Assembly (NCBI GenBank): GCA_002118135.1
Contig: BDIU01000085.1
Location: 1-64,000, forward strand
Reading direction: 5' to 3'
DNA: 64,000 bases
Origin: Trebouxia sp. TZW2008
Lineage: Eukaryota > Chlorophyta > Trebouxiophyceae > Trebouxiales > Trebouxiaceae
The notes below the pieces were generated by a model that searched no databases, had not been told where the DNA came from, and saw nothing but the letters and a program-made list of their open reading frames with translations. The first letter of the stretch is position 1; every line of letters begins with the position of its first letter. Of the stretch, positions 25,759-37,162 are shown in pieces. Made by a program: the position numbers and the translations under genes.

Positions 25759-28700
25759 CATGATCATACCTTTCTGTCCCAGTCGACATGCTGGACACCC
25801 GCAAGTTGCAGTAGTGAGTTTGCAGGTTCTTCTTGCGTACTTGATGGCAACAGAGAAAAACAGCGTGCAATCTGCGCTGAGCTCAGTGAGGAAGGCTTAC
25901 CCATATGCAAATCCCAATGAGGGTATGCTCAAGGTCTCCTGCAGTGTTCCTGCTCTGCACTGCACACTGACATGGGCGGCACCTTTTGCACTATTCAGCC
26001 AAAATGTCAACAGTCTCCAACTGTCAATAAGAACTGCCTAATGCAAGTGATTGTTTGCTCATGGTCAAAAATACACAAGGCTTCCAAGCAGCCACACTAT
26101 CTTCTGCAAAGTGTGTTGCCAGAGCTCCCGAGCAAGTCGCATGTGTGCACCAACAATCAGCAACAGCGTGTTGCATGAGTCAAGATGCACCCCAGTTATG
26201 TCGCTGTTGAATGTGTTTGAGCCAGGGAGTTCTGTTGGCTGCACTTGTGACACCATTGCAGTCATCAGTACCATCTGGCTTAAACACACATCTTTGACAT
26301 GAGAAGGCTCTCTAGACCATTCCTGAGACCCTCATACACAATCATCCAAGCGACGACTTGGTGACTGGATGTTGGGGATGTGCAGGCTTCCTCTATAGCC
26401 CATCCACATTATGCTTTGCTGATGGAAGCTTCAGGGTGTACACTCAAGCTTTTCTCAAGAAAGCATACACTTGTGCATTTGTCCAATGATTTATTCACCA
26501 GAAACACTTGCTTGGCAGGTTTTGGAACCCAGCAACTCGATCAGTCCAGCTGCAGTCGACTGCATCTGTGCTTTATTCTGTCATGTGCAGGCTTCCTACA
26601 GCAGCTGCAATTGTGGCAAGACATGGGGTACAGCTTCAAGCCTGACCAGCCAGGGTACAACCTGGTGACCATGCGGCAGCTGGCCATGCGGTATGATGCT
26701 GGAGAAGGGCTTGCCAGCATCGCAACAGATCTTGCAGTACTGTCTGAAGCTACATCACAGGTGAGCAACATTACAGTCATCAACGCACCCACGGTAGCAA
26801 GTGTCAAAGGTCTGCTGGGTTCAGCTTGGTGACCCTGCAGCAATTGACCATGCGGTATGCAGAGGGGCTGGTCAGCATCACAACAGGCCTGGCAGTGCCA
26901 TCTGAAGCTACATCACAGGTGTGCACCATCTACCCCTGCATACATCCTGAAACTACGTCTGTCATGAGGAAAAGCTGCCCCTGGGCAGGTCGACTTTTCA
27001 AACTGTTACCTGCTCATCATGGTCATCAACAGACGCATTCTAGCAAAAGTCACAGGCCCACCTGTGTAAACACTGAGTCACTGCTCCCATGTAATGCTGA
27101 TAACGCTGGATTGATGCTGCGTATCTCATTCGTATGCTGCGTTTGATGCGTAAGCTGCGTATCTAAAAGCAGGCTTTCTGCATTGCGGCTGATTGTCAGC
27201 GTAATCAAACATAGGGACTGATGAAAGAGATGAGTGGGACTGTTACTTCTCAGCAGTGATTTGGCATCAAATTCTATGGTGGTCACCATCATGCCATACT
27301 CAGCAACTAGGCTGCCAGCTGGATAAAATTGCACTGTGCTGCTCACAACACAAAACTCAAGGACATGTTGTCAAAGTCTCTCTGGTGTAATGCTTGCATT
27401 GCAAGCCGTACAGCACTGGAAAGAGTTCTGCAGATGCCAGGTAGAGGCAAGCAGGTCAGCAGGAAGTGCTAATTGCTGTTTAGCTGCTGCCTGCTGCCTG
27501 CTCACAAGGGGCTATATGTTGCCTGCTAATTATTGACTAGGTCCTGACTGGCTGTTGTTGCTTGCAGGAGGTGCTCTACAGGAGCTGCATAGCTATCACT
27601 GTGCTGATGACAACAGCCCCCCTTTGGCTTCTGCCTTCTTGGTGCTGAAGCAAGTCAACAGGATGTGCTGACTGGCTGTCGTTGCTTGCAGGGGGTGCTG
27701 TACAGGTGTCGCAAGTGCAGGCGCCTGCTGGCCACGCAGAACAATGTGGTGCCAGTCACTGAAGGGCCGGGCAGCTCAGCCTTCAAGTACAGGTATGATC
27801 CATCTGTGCTGAACGACACCACTCGCTGTTGTTGCCAGCAGTTGGCGAAACAAGACCATGTTGGCAGCCCAGTCAAGGCGAGCTATGATCTAAATCTTCA
27901 GTAGTTTGACCGTGCGCTGTCTGGCCGTGCTTAAATGGTGATGTGACACGTTGACAGGCTGGCACCGCAACTCAGCTGAGTGCTATCTGTCCGTACTTGG
28001 TTGTAGATGTGGCATGTTGAAAAACTGGCACTGCAACGTGATTGTTTGCTGTCTGGCTGTTCTTAGATGGAGATGTGACATGTTGCAAGCTGGCAGTGTT
28101 CCCATTGTTCAACATGTGCAGGAAGAGGGGCAAGGGTGGTGGTGAACAGGGGGAGGATAGGGGTTCACTGTGGGTAGAGCCCATGGCATGGATGCAGCAG
28201 CTGGCTGATGGAGAGACCCAGGGGAAACTGTATTGCCCAAGGTCAGCATGTCTATTATCAGCATAATGCCGTTGTTGCTTTTCTTTGCTTCTCCTTTTGC
28301 ATCTTCACTTTTGCATCTTCACTGTGGTAAGAACCAAACAAGGGAGTCATGCAGACAGAAGTCAGAAACAAGAGTTGATGTCTAGAAACGACAAAGCAAA
28401 AATGTGTTGTGCTGACACTGCAACTTTTATGCAGATTATGTGACAGGTGCAGGACTGTTCCTGCTTTGCAGCATCCTGCTTGCATTGTGCACAGGGTACT
28501 GGGCCAAGCTGCAAATGCCACATGACCACTAGCCTACAGCATCCTGATCCACAAAGCCCATGCACAACACAGAAGTTGTAGCTTTGCTGGGTGTTGTGCA
28601 TTCTATTATGGACCATCACTGAGTCGCTCTGTTACGCCTGCAGTTGCAAGGCGAGGCTAGGGTCGTACAACTGGGCAGGCAGTCAATCAGAAAGCGGGGC

Positions 28701-29064
28701 ATGGATCAACCCTGCCTTTCAGCTCCATCATGCCAAAATCGATGCAATGTCAGCACAGGCAGCAGCACCTTTGAACATACGCAGGCCTCTTGTTGGTCAA
28801 AGTCAGGCTGTGAGGTCAGTCAGGGAAAGCACGACTGAGTCGACAGATGCACCCATGACATCAGACTTGGAATCTACTCAGCAGCAGGCACAGCAACAGG
28901 GAGATGGTGCAAGTCAAAGTGAGGGTGTGACTCCTGTTGATGCAGCTAGAACTGTGTCTGAAGCTGCGCATACAGCAGCGCAGATAGATGCTGAAATGAC
29001 GAGACCCACCAATGTGCCTGGCATTTCCCATTCAAATCCTTTGAGACCAAAATTGGAAGAATAA
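25075..29064 (+). CDS. DUSP12: Dual-specificity phosphatase 12 / YVH1 orthologue
   Basis: Tyr/Ser/Thr phosphatase with a C-terminal zinc-binding domain; YVH1 acts in release of Mrt4 during 60S ribosome maturation. Exon 1 25075-25111 (MSSGSPACEIRK), exon 2 25230-25294 (GLYIGGIVGL), exon 3 25408-25608 with the active site HCQAGVSRSAA (CX5R complete), exon 4 25826-25922 (VLLAYLMATEK), exon 5 26591-26760, exon 6 from 27692 (VLYRCRKCRR), exon 7 28122-28241 (VEPMAWMQQL), exon 8 28644-29064 (CKARLGSYNW, GAWINPAFQLH). Phases agree throughout. Zinc ligands CRKC and CPSC remain, but the cysteine before the VEP segment and the CSCG pair of yeast and human proteins are replaced (RGSLWVEP, SESG). About 75 residues of Ser/Thr/Gln-rich tail follow. 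A possible cassette exon lies at 26841-26918. Confidence 0.94.
25631..25758 (+). repeat. (GCT)n/(TGTTGC)n microsatellite in DUSP12 intron 3
   Basis: About 128 bases of GCT triplets and GTTGCT hexamers, directly downstream of the catalytic exon's donor (25608). A long poly-Cys reading of it is a by-product, not a protein. Confidence 0.95.
26820..26918 (+). repeat. In-frame partial copy of DUSP12 exon 5, possible cassette exon
   Basis: Repeats the end of exon 5 (26657-26760) through its CAG|GT donor. Taking the CTGCAG acceptor at 26835-26840 gives a 78-base exon, 26841-26918, of phase 0 at both ends that reads QLTMRYAEGL...PSEATSQ with no stop. Including it would add 26 residues without shifting the frame. 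Confidence 0.6.
27542..27600 (+). repeat. Ghost copy of DUSP12 exon 6 acceptor and start
   Basis: CTGACTGGCTGTTGTTGCTTGCAG followed by GAGGTGCTCTACAGG repeats the real acceptor and exon start at 27667-27710. The CRKC codons are lost in the copy. Confidence 0.85.
27913..28100 (+). repeat. About 65-base tandem repeat, three units, in DUSP12 intron 6
   Basis: Three degenerate units share GCTGTCTGGCTGT...GATGTGACATGTTG...CTGGCA. They carry no coding sign and end shortly before the exon 7 acceptor. Confidence 0.7.
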
Positions 29065-29982
29065 AATGCACTTTGCTCGCTATATCAATGGCATGCCCAT
29101 GCATGTACTGTGAAAATTCTGGCATACGTGCTAGTATCTGTGCATCTTTGCAGACAACGCAAATTCCAATCATGAGCTGATCGAAAGCGCTCAAGGGCTT
29201 GGGCAGATCGCTGATGCATCAGGTGCCTGCCTGAGCTCGGGCTTGCTTTTTGAAGCATGCTCACAGCTCGTGAGGTGTCATTCGTTAGCACAGGCATTTC
29301 TCTGTCACTGAATTTAGGAGTGTCATGGACTGAAAACTTACATTCCAGCTTGAGTCAACAGCAGCAGCAGCTCAAAACTTTGTTGGCATGATACCTACCG
29401 AAGCCAGGATGACAATGCTCTCTGAAAAGCGCATACTTGACGTGTACAAGGCAAAAGCTACATTGACTTAACAGGTCCTGCTGCAGACGCTGAGAGACCT
29501 GCGCCTGTAATAAGGGGAAAAGCTGCAAATCATGCTGTCAGCGTTGAGGTCACATACATCGACCACTTCACACAGACGGATACGGGCCCTGGTGAAGCTG
29601 CTATGATAGACTAGCACCCCAGGGAGCCAAGATCACAGATCATCAATATCGCCTGCAGACATGTCAATAAATCACATTCAAAGACGCAAATTGCAGCAGA
29701 CGCTGTATGCCAGGCATAAAGCTGAGTTGGGCTTTACGCATCTCAGGCATAGACCTAAAACAATGTGATGTCCCCCACAGCATCTGCATGCATGCGCATA
29801 AGACAGTAGAACTGAGCTCAATGTTAAGCTGAAATGACAGAGGTCGCATGTGAGGGGCGTTGCATGAAAACAGCTTGAGATTGAAAGGGGTTATTGACAT
29901 TACTCAAATGCAAAAGACATGTGGTCCGTCAGACATCACTTACATGCAAAAAAAGCTGAGGTGGGGAGTCTGGGCTGAGAGC
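29065..29982. other. Convergent intergenic spacer
   Basis: Lies between the DUSP12 stop and the stop of the leftward RS/NURR gene. I see no exon with family resemblance; it should hold both 3' UTRs. Confidence 0.5.
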
Positions 29983-32649
29983 TTAGTACCGGTAGTCATC
30001 ATAGCGATCATAGCGGCGGTCATCATATCTGTCACCATAGCCGCCACGGTCTCTGTCATCATATCTGTCATAGCGGTCCCCGTACCTGCCGCCACCTCCA
30101 CGGTAGTCATCATACCTGTACCCATGAGCCGCTGCTCTAGTAACAGCTTGTGCGCATCAAGTCACATCAAATCTGAATCAATCACAGCTCAAAGAAAGGC
30201 TTCTGGTGCAAGCAAGCACAGCTTGACCTCATAGCAATGGGAACAACTGCTTTTCAAGCTAAACACTGTTAGCCACAGCCTTTCCAAGCCAGCACTTCAG
30301 CAGGGGTCTATGGTAAAAGGATACCAGTAAATTTGAGAGATCAGGCTGATGATCACCTGCCACCGCCATACCCTCCCCCATAGCCTCTGTCATATCTGTC
30401 ATAACCACCACGCCCATATCTCTGTGGTGCAAGCTCCTCTCTTAACCTCTTGACTATGCTGATCTGCAATAGCCGATTGTCTTGTTTGAAGTCTGGCTGC
30501 CCAAACCATGTTGTCCATAATGTGAATCGAGCAAACAGGCAGATCATAGCACATGCGTGCAACATCATGGTCTTGGACAGCAGCTGCATGCACAAGCACT
30601 CTAAAGCAGTCAACAAGCCAGAACCCACATCACGGATCAAGCATCAAAGGGCTTCATTCCAAACAATGTCGATGCCTCACCATGAATCCTGTCTTGTTGC
30701 GTACAGGCTCTGTGGAGGCTCGGCGACTGAAGGTCTCAATGGCTTCGATGCCTAGATCAGTTGGCAAGTTTGCCAGTGCATCACACATGTTGACATGTAA
30801 GTCTTCCCTGGACAGCAAACCCTGCATGAACAAGAGCAGTGGCTGAATGCAAGGCTTGAACATAGCTGCACGGTGTCAAACAGAGCCGATTGACAGGCAT
30901 GATGATGCTCAGACAAATGCTGCATACACAAGCATGACAATGTCACTCGAAACAAAGAAAGGAATTACAGTGCAGCACGAGCCCTTGCCAGCCCAACTTG
31001 TTCAGGCTGTCACAACAAGAATAAGGTACAGTGAGTTCTCTGTACAACGACTGCTTTGGTAACCAAGAAATTATCCGTATGACAAACTGTCCTTAGTGAG
31101 AGGTGCCATTGCAGTCAGAACAAAGTGGTGGGTTGTCCTTACATTGAGACACTGAGAATGTCCTTGCATCAAGTGTCTCTACAAAGAAAAGTGACTGTAC
31201 ATACCCTGTCAATGAGTTCAGTGAGCCGGTTCTTGACAGACTTGTGCATTCTGTCCAGGTCTGAGGTGCGATGTGTCCTGTCTGGGCCCTCGGTCTTGAC
31301 CCTTCTGATAATACCCATCAAAAATGCGCCCTTGTTATTGACACGGCGGAAGTCACTTTTGCCAAAACTGTCCACAGCTGATTCAGCATCTGCTTCAGAC
31401 AGCTCTGCAGCGCAAACTCCATAGCTGACATATGAGATGACACAGGCAGGTGCTGGAGCCCATGCCCATCTAAACAGATACAGCCGCCATGATCACATTC
31501 GCAGCCGAGAACAGCTTTGACGCAGACTTGCTGCTCTGTTGTGCTGTAAAAGTCTCAAATCTGTTTATGAATAGAAGATGATCTATACAAAGCAGCATGC
31601 GCGACACCTTTGCAAGGTATGTGCAATTTTGCCAAGGGCAGCGTTTTGCCGCTACTTACCTTCAAGCGCTTGCATGATATGATCTGTGATGTCGCTTCTG
31701 TGAACATACCCTCTGTCTACCAGGTCATCAAGCTTTCTCTACAGAAAGTACTCAGTGGTCAGTGTTGCTAACAGTGGAAGTTGCTTGTATGACTGTGCAG
31801 CTCAATTGAGCTATCATACCTTCCAGTCACCAGCTCTTCCTCTGCTGCGTGATCTAGAACGGGACCTGGACCTTGACCTGGAGCGTGAGGCAGCAGGCCT
31901 GTCACGGCTGACGCTCCTGTCTCTGCGCCTAACAGGTCAAATGATGCGTCTGGTTAGCACAATGTAAGGCAATCTGAGGTCAGCCGGTGCATCTGTTTTA
32001 GCATGGACTGTGCATCTGAGGTCTGTACAGTGCTGTTCTGCTGAATGATGGATGAGCATGTGGGCGTGTGCATGTCTGTGATCTGAGGTCTGTGCATGTC
32101 TGAAGCATGAGGCAGAGTCTGCAGCTGCTTGAGCTTGCAAGCCCTGCTGTAGGCAGGGAAGAGGTTAGGCCAGGAGACTCAATGCTGCTGATCTGTATAG
32201 TCACGGTCGGAAACGCTGACGGCGTGTTACCTGGGACTAGCACTGATAGAACGGTCTCTGTCGCGGTCCCGAGGTGAGTCTGCAGGTCACGATGAAGTGG
32301 ATCAGAGGCAGCACAGACAGCAACGTGACAACAAGCGGTTGTACGATCAGTGGCGCGAAACTCGCAAAAGCTTGCATTTTGGACAGATACATGGGTTGCA
32401 TCATGCCAGAGTTTCGTGTACCTTTTCCGTTTGCAGCAGGAGACGCAGCTGGAGACACAGATCTTCCGCGCTCACTGCATACAGCCAGTGTCTGGTCAGG
32501 TGGTTGACATAGGCACAGCTGCGCCATGACAGAGGCAGCGACTTTCTGGCAATGATGATGCATAGATAGCACAACACGACTCGACACGACACGCAGTCTT
32601 TAGCAACACAAAGTATAAAACAGGCATCTAACCTCATAGGACTCGCCAT
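29983..32649 (-). CDS. RS-domain protein with two tandem NURR (hnRNP-Q acidic-type) modules and RGG/YGG tail
   Basis: Nine exons join in phase to 295 residues: 32649-32633, 32474-32422, 32279-32231, 31928-31820, 31738-31660, 31404-31205, 30821-30681, 30463-30357, 30115-29983. The N-terminal part is Ser/Arg-rich (SPRDRDRDRSISASPRRRDR, then repeated SR). Residues about 77-165 form one helical module (KLDDLVDRGYVHRSDI ... RRVNNKGAFLMGIIRRVK) like the N-terminal NURR domain of hnRNP Q and R. Residues about 170-227 form a second (LTELIDRGLLSREDL ... VRNKTGFMISIVKRLREEL). The tail is Gly/Tyr/Arg/Asp-rich (RYGRGGYDRYDRGYGGGYGG). No RRM is present. A role in pre-mRNA processing is inferred from composition and the NURR likeness; I do not recognise an exact orthologue. 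Confidence 0.78.
31025..31160. repeat. Dispersed-repeat copy (MITE-like) in an intron of the RS/NURR gene
   Basis: Best preserved family member: GTACAGTGAGTTCTCTGTACAACGACTGCTTTGGTAACCAAG, then GTCCTTAGTGAGAGGTGCCATTGCAGTCAGAACA, then GTCCTTACATTGAGAC. The layout resembles short pogo/Tc1-type non-autonomous elements; that assignment is a guess. Confidence 0.55.
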
Positions 32650-33283
32650 CTGTCAAAAGACAACTGTAATTTGCAAGTCTCACAGATCAGTCTGGAAGAA
32701 AGTCATGCAAGAAGCTTAGAACTTTGCCAACCAAAGCAAGCACGTAGCGCTGTGCCGTTCTTGCGTTCCAGTCTGCATGCTTTTGTCTGCGGCACAATCT
32801 ACGGTCTTACTGTGAAAGTTTCATGACGCCGTAGTCCATCTCATCAGCATAGGGCTCAGGGCATTCATTCTTGTTTCCGCTGTCAGCAAGCCAGCGCAAG
32901 GCTTGAGCTCAGCCATAAAACGGATCTTTTCACCTTGTCAGACCTTTGTGTGTGGCATTTGGGACTCACGCTTCTGAAGCCTCAGATGCATATGACCAGC
33001 CTTCAATTTGCACAGCTGCAAATTGTAGTTATGCAACAGTCTATTCCCCATGCTTTGACTGACACCAAGTCCTGCGTGATGAATCTAGGAATGACCGCTG
33101 TGCCATTGTTATCAAGGCTTTCTGGTACAGTCCTGTGCAACTGTTGCCAATAAAAAATTGAGAGGCACAGGAGGCATGCACAGCAGCTTAAGACCCACTG
33201 CAACACAACCAGCGAAAACTCCTTTACAAAACAAAAGGACCGCCACAAAGAGTGATTTTAGCCCAAAGCTATACAGTCGGCTA
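32650..33283. other. Spacer between two leftward genes
   Basis: Holds the RS/NURR promoter on the left and the pyrophosphatase 3' UTR on the right. No exon recognised. Confidence 0.5.
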
Positions 33284-36200
33284 TCATGACAGCGCCAAGG
33301 CACCATTGTTTTCCCTCTTGCCCTCTTTCAGGTTGTTGTACAGCTCGTGGGTCTCTCCGATGACCATCTTTGCAAAGTCGCTGTTCATGGGCTTGTTGTC
33401 ATAGCCATATGAATTGGCTGGCTTGCCGTCTGGAATCTTGTAGTCACGGAACCAGACCATCACACGCTCCAACTCTCCTGGCAGCTCCCTGTATGTATAT
33501 CTCATTGCAGCATTTGGCATGACATGTGTGTGCTCCCATCACATCATGCTTGGAGCAAGACTACAAATGTGTGCATCACAAGCTGCTGCGACACAGTGCA
33601 GTAACGGCAGGGAGACGTCCTGTCAACAAGGCATGCACCAACAGCAGCAACGGTAGCAAACTCTGCAGTGCAATTCTTTTGCTGTCAAGCCCTGGGATTG
33701 ACTTTAGCACAGCGTAGCAAGACCGTGCTATGGTCTCTCATAAGTACTGACACCTAGGCCACCAGCCTAGATGCCACTACTTGTGAGTGACCACTTTACC
33801 AGATTCTGAATAAGACCACAAGCCTTGATTGTCAAGCAACAGCCCATGTTGAATGGAAATTGTGCATGCATGGTGCGGCCCTGATCTATGTGGGCTAGAA
33901 CACGGCAGCACTCTCTCCCATTGCCTGTGTACAGCTGATCTATAGCGCATTGAGAGTTGCAGCTCATATTGCATTTTACCTCTCCACATCTTCAATGTCG
34001 TTGAGGACATCAGCCTTGGGGTCATCTGTTCTGATGCAAACAATCTTCCAGTCCAACTCGCCATCATCAATCATGGCGTATGCACCCAACGGCTTGACCT
34101 TGTACACTCCGCCTTGCTTGCACTGGACAGTGCCGATCTCTACAACGTCCACTGGATCATTGTCACCCTGCAGAGTACACTCATGCTTGAATTAAGAAAT
34201 TTCACCTATGCGTCATGCAAGAACCTTCTTGCCATAAGCGGTGCAGCTGCTTGACGGCAGTTGGTCAAGTTGCACGCCAAGTGTAGAGCAGGCAAGACGC
34301 CATGTCAGCAGGCATTGGGAGATGTGCTCAGCCTGCTGTACCAGCAAAATGAAATGCTTGAGCCATCAACACAGGTGCAGGATAGACTGGCCTTCTCTAA
34401 ATCATCTTGTGGGCAAACAATCATTATGATACAGTAGAAGGAGATGTGCAAGCAGGAGATATGCAAGCAGATGTTTGTGCAGTTACCAAGTACAAAGGCT
34501 AGGGGCAAATCCAGCGACCTTTGGCAGACAAGCGTGTATTAGACCTCACTTCCCTCCATGCTCACAACAAACGATTCGGGATAGCACAGAACCAAACTGT
34601 ATGGGGACAGTTGATTGCTCCGGCACGTACCTAGCTGGGCCCGCTGAGTCTGTCTTGCACACGTTTAGAATGAAAGAAATGAAGCATGCATCAAGAGCGT
34701 GACTTAGGGTTTGACTTACAGCGACTCCACCAAGCTCCTCGCTCTTGTGCTCAGGATCCTCCCAGGTCTGAGGTAGCATGCCATAGTTCCAGTGGATGTT
34801 GTATGGGTAGAACCTCAGCTTCTCCTTCTTGATGTCTTGCTTCAATGGGTTTGACTCCTCTTTCTGCAGCAGCAGAATTGTCACAGTGCTGCAGCAATGG
34901 TTTTGGTGTCCTGATTTATTGGGTTGGACCCTTCTTTCGGCAGCAGCAGAATTGTCACAATGCTGCAGCAATGATTTTGATGTCCTGATTTACTGGGTTG
35001 GACTCTTCTTTCGGCAGCAGCAGAGTTGTCACAATGCAGCAGCAATGGTCTTGATGCCCAGTTGGTCAGATTCCTCATTCTGCAGAAGCAGGACTGTCAC
35101 AAGACAACAGCAATGGTGCTACAGGTGGTCACTGTCGCTTTATGGGCTTGAGTAGCCCACAACTCTCTCACAATGCTCAGCCTGCTGCAGCTATTGCTTC
35201 ATGTACAGTAATCTCTCGTTACAAGGGACATTATGGTTGTAAGGAGTAAGGAACTGGGAACCAATCTGATTGCAGCGTTGCTGTCAGCGAGGCCAATTTG
35301 ATATAAGGGCAATCATCTTGGTGATCAATGCAATCGTCAAAAAAGCAATGTACTGTACAAGCATGCATTCTCTGCTTCACATAACAATGTCAACTGTAAT
35401 TGGCAGGTGCATTGTGAGTGCGTTTTGAAGGTATGCAGCATACCGGGGCAGGCATCATGGTCATCAATGCAATTGTCAGGAAGGCAATGTACTGCACAAG
35501 CATGCATTCGTTGCTTCACAGGCAATGTCAACTGCTGTTGACATTGGTGTATTGGCAGCATGTTATGCAGCATACAGGGTCAAGAAGCAAAACTTACAGT
35601 AGCAACCTCCATCTTGGCAGATGTCTCCTTGGGGATCTCACACACAAAGTTGAAGCTGCCGTCCTCATTCTGAAGGGGAATGTCGTGCCATGCTGAGATG
35701 TCCTTGCCCTCATGCTGCACAAAGTTTCTGAACTCCTTTGTGTCAGCCTCACCCTGTACAGAAGTACCATGGCTTTCAACTTAGTACCCTGAGCATGTTG
35801 AAGGCTGTGGTGTCACCGAGCATGATCACGGTTATGCTCGTCGTCTCCCTCTGTACAGAAGCAACATAGCTTCACCACAGCGCTTTCAGCATGATATGCG
35901 CATTCACATCACCGTCAGATCTAAGTCGACAGCTCTGCTGCAAATTTGTACAGGCCTAAATCACAATCGAACATGACCAGCACTTCAGTGCAAGCTGAGC
36001 AACGACAATCTTTTGCTTTGATGACAAGCAGTCACCAAGGTGGTCAAGTAAAGGCAAGGTCGCAGCCATCAACTTTTCTCCAGCAAGGTCCAGTGACATG
36101 AACAGCGATGGCACGGCAAAGGCTCACATCTTCATGGGTGCAAAAGTGCCTCATCTCAAGCCCAGAAACAGCAATTGGCGTGAGCAGCAATGGCACATCA

Positions 36201-37162
36201 AGGCTCACCTGTTTACGGGTGCCAAAGCGGCTCATTTTGGGTGCGTCTGGGTCTTGGCGGTGCTGCAGGACGTACACACCATTATAGGTGGTCTGCTGGC
36301 CCTTCGGAATTGCCGGGTCAGCAGACAAATCCTCCATAGGCTGGTCCAATAACTCTGCCAGCTGCTGACTCCTGCAGCATCATAGCAGCATGGGTTACAG
36401 TTCCAGCTCAGAGTTCAATACTAGCTTGGTTTTCAAGCTGCTATGCATGTGCAAATCACAGATTGAATGAAGTTGCTATGCATGTGCTTACTTAGGCTGC
36501 ACAGCAAGCAGTTAAATGATCAGTGGTGAGACAGACACAACGTTCAATACACATGCTCAGCTGTTGTGGGCTGCCTTGCTGTCATGGTCCAGGAAATATC
36601 ATTGTCTGACACAGCAGGCAGCTCTGCTCTCACATGCACTTGGCCATTGCAGTCAGCAGCAATTTGGCTCTGCTTGCCTGTCTAATCCTTGTCTCCAGCA
36701 GATGAATTCAGCAGGATTGGCAAGAACTCACTTGTTGACAGCACTGATCTTGGGACTCTGGACATTCTCCCATATCATGTCATTGTTCTGTGAGAATGCC
36801 TTCTCCAGAAGCTGCTCACTCAGGTTGACACGGTTCATTGTGCCAGACTCATGCTTGTATAGGCGGAAAGACAGGTCTACAGAACTGTCCAGGCTGGCAT
36901 GCTTGGAGTGCTTTGGAGCAAGGCCAGAGATAGCTCTGACAACCTGTTGTCACAATCAATGTGTGAGTCTCACTGCACAGCCTTGCGTGTTTTACAGCAT
37001 CTTGTTGGGGCACCCTGTGTCTTCTGATGGCTTGCAGATGCATACCTTTGTTGGTGTTATGACACTGCCGTGTTTGCTGAGAGTAGCAGTCTTCTGCAAA
37101 GAGCCGGTGCCCACACTGATGCTCTTCAGCAGAGTCTGCTGAGCTAGCATTGAATGAGCCAT
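33284..37162 (-). CDS. PPA: Family I soluble inorganic pyrophosphatase with long N-terminal extension, probably plastid
   Basis: Hydrolyses PPi to phosphate, pulling biosynthetic reactions forward. Seven exons in phase give 394 residues: 37162-37046, 36943-36732, 36371-36209, 35753-35598, 34863-34720, 34167-33980, 33488-33284. The catalytic core starts near residue 165: ISAWHDIPL, KLRFYPYNIHWNYGMLPQTWEDP, then the signature GDNDPVDVVEIG with its metal-binding aspartates, KPLGAYAMIDDGELDWK, DDPKADVLNDI, and WFRDYKIPDGKPAN. The first ~45 residues are Ser/Thr/Lys-rich, lack acids and reach VVRAIS, like a chloroplast transit peptide. About 120 further residues (exons 2-3) precede the core and are not part of the usual enzyme. 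An upstream in-frame ATG at 37189 is possible. Divergent from GARS. Confidence 0.94.
34847..35090 (-). repeat. Three upstream copies of a PPA exon edge, period about 74 bases
   Basis: On the minus strand the real acceptor CTGCTGCAG|AAAGAGGAGTC (exon from 34863) is preceded by two copies in which CAG has become CCG (CTGCTGCCGAAAGAAGRGTCC) and by a more distant copy that keeps CTGCAG|AATGAGGAATC. Each unit repeats the start of the exon and the intron before it. Confidence 0.88.
35205..35300. repeat. Dispersed-repeat remnant in a PPA intron
   Basis: TGTACAGTAATCTCTCGTTACAAGGGACATTATGGTTGTAAGGA resembles the left end of the copy at 31025 and of pogo-type elements. Strongly decayed. Confidence 0.35.
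35321..35585. repeat. About 139-base tandem duplication in a PPA intron
   Basis: The two units share ATCAATGCAATYGTCA, GCAATGTACTGYACAAGCATGCATTC and CAATGTCAACTG in order, then a GCAGCATACMGGG end. No coding sense. It ends just before the donor side of the exon at 35598. Confidence 0.75.

Noticed and set aside
25369..25920. Poly-cysteine protein
   Set aside because: It is the DUSP12 catalytic exon read through its donor into the GCT microsatellite intron.
29860..30234. Hydrophobic Val/Ile-rich protein
   Set aside because: Antisense of the Tyr/Asp/Gly/Arg repeat tail of the RS/NURR gene.
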